NCBI GenBank assembly: GCA_003558575.1
Contig: PWPY01000221.1
Location: forward strand, 1 to 5,352
Length of the DNA stretch: 5,352 nt
Origin: Desulfonatronovibrio sp.
GTDB lineage: Bacteria > Desulfobacterota > Desulfovibrionia > Desulfovibrionales > Desulfonatronovibrionaceae
Reading direction: 5' to 3'
The translations under genes and the position numbers were made by a program. The notes below the pieces were generated by a model, which worked only from the letters and a program-made list of their open reading frames with translations, was not told where the DNA came from and did not search any database. Shown here piece by piece: positions 5,288 to 5,352 of the stretch (its first letter is position 1; each line of letters starts with the position of its first letter).

Positions 5288-5352
5288 ATGTCTGATATCA
5301 ATCCAGTTGTCTTTCTTGGAACCAGCCTTGAAGACTTGCGCTCTTTTCCAGA
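5288..5352 (+). CDS. HigB/RelE-like toxin (phage Gp49-like family), 5' part only
   Basis: The gene runs off the right edge after 21 codons. The visible residues include NPVVFLGTSLEDLRSFP, close to the N-terminal signature of Gp49-like HigB proteins (a hydrophobic strand, then G-S-S-L-x-x-L-x-x-F-P). These are about 100-120 aa, belong to the RelE/ParE fold and are mRNA interferases that act at the ribosome. They are normally paired with a downstream HTH antitoxin of the HigA/Xre type, which would lie beyond this window. The ATG is chosen because the conserved strand begins about six residues later. Only a short stretch is available, so the assignment rests on that motif. The catalytic residues and the gene's intactness cannot be judged. 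Confidence 0.6.
   Translation, partial: MSDINPVVFLGTSLEDLRSFP

Overview
The window reads as a stretch of bacterial chromosome of moderate GC content. The protein types suggest a Gram-negative organism, and a sulfate-reducing relative of the Desulfobacterota (former Deltaproteobacteria) is a reasonable guess. No 16S rRNA or other taxonomic marker is present, so this is inference only. The window joins a conserved housekeeping gene and a two-GTPase operon to an accessory patch made of toxin-antitoxin (TA) pieces and a transposase remnant.

Left part (1-1622): a non-coding leader carries three stem-loop structures. These are a long imperfect hairpin element (16-99), a perfect 10-bp hairpin (142-166) and a very strong 14-bp hairpin (200-233). 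They precede cca (282-1622, +), a class II tRNA CCA-adding nucleotidyltransferase with an HD domain.

Middle part (1606-4228, minus strand): two GTPase genes are transcribed towards cca and overlap its 3' end by 17 bp. The upstream gene (4228-3116) encodes a GTPase fused to a DUF697 membrane-associating domain. The downstream gene (3135-1606) encodes a GTPase with two N-terminal membrane helices and a long helical linker. The two genes overlap by 20 nt, neither has a clear ribosome binding site, and both proteins have an altered G4 (guanine-specificity) motif. They probably act together at the inner membrane.

Right part (4228-5352): directly upstream of the GTPases, on the same strand, lies a type II TA module. 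It has an intact UPF0175 antitoxin (4785-4522) and a broken DUF3368 PIN-like toxin (from 4535) that is frameshifted near 4390-4400 and lacks its C-terminal half. The remnant reading frame ends in TAATG, sharing its last base with the start codon of the first GTPase. A sigma70-like promoter in front of the antitoxin may therefore now drive the GTPases too. Beyond it come a small cluster of GC-rich direct repeats and hairpins, the C-terminal fragment of a REP-associated tyrosine transposase (RAYT, 4988-5236, +), and the first 21 codons of a HigB/RelE-like toxin (5288 to the window edge, +). That toxin's promoter is placed so that its mRNA may be leaderless.

The most unusual point is the junction between the decayed TA module and the GTPase pair. 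No CRISPR array, tRNA, rRNA or complete insertion sequence was seen.
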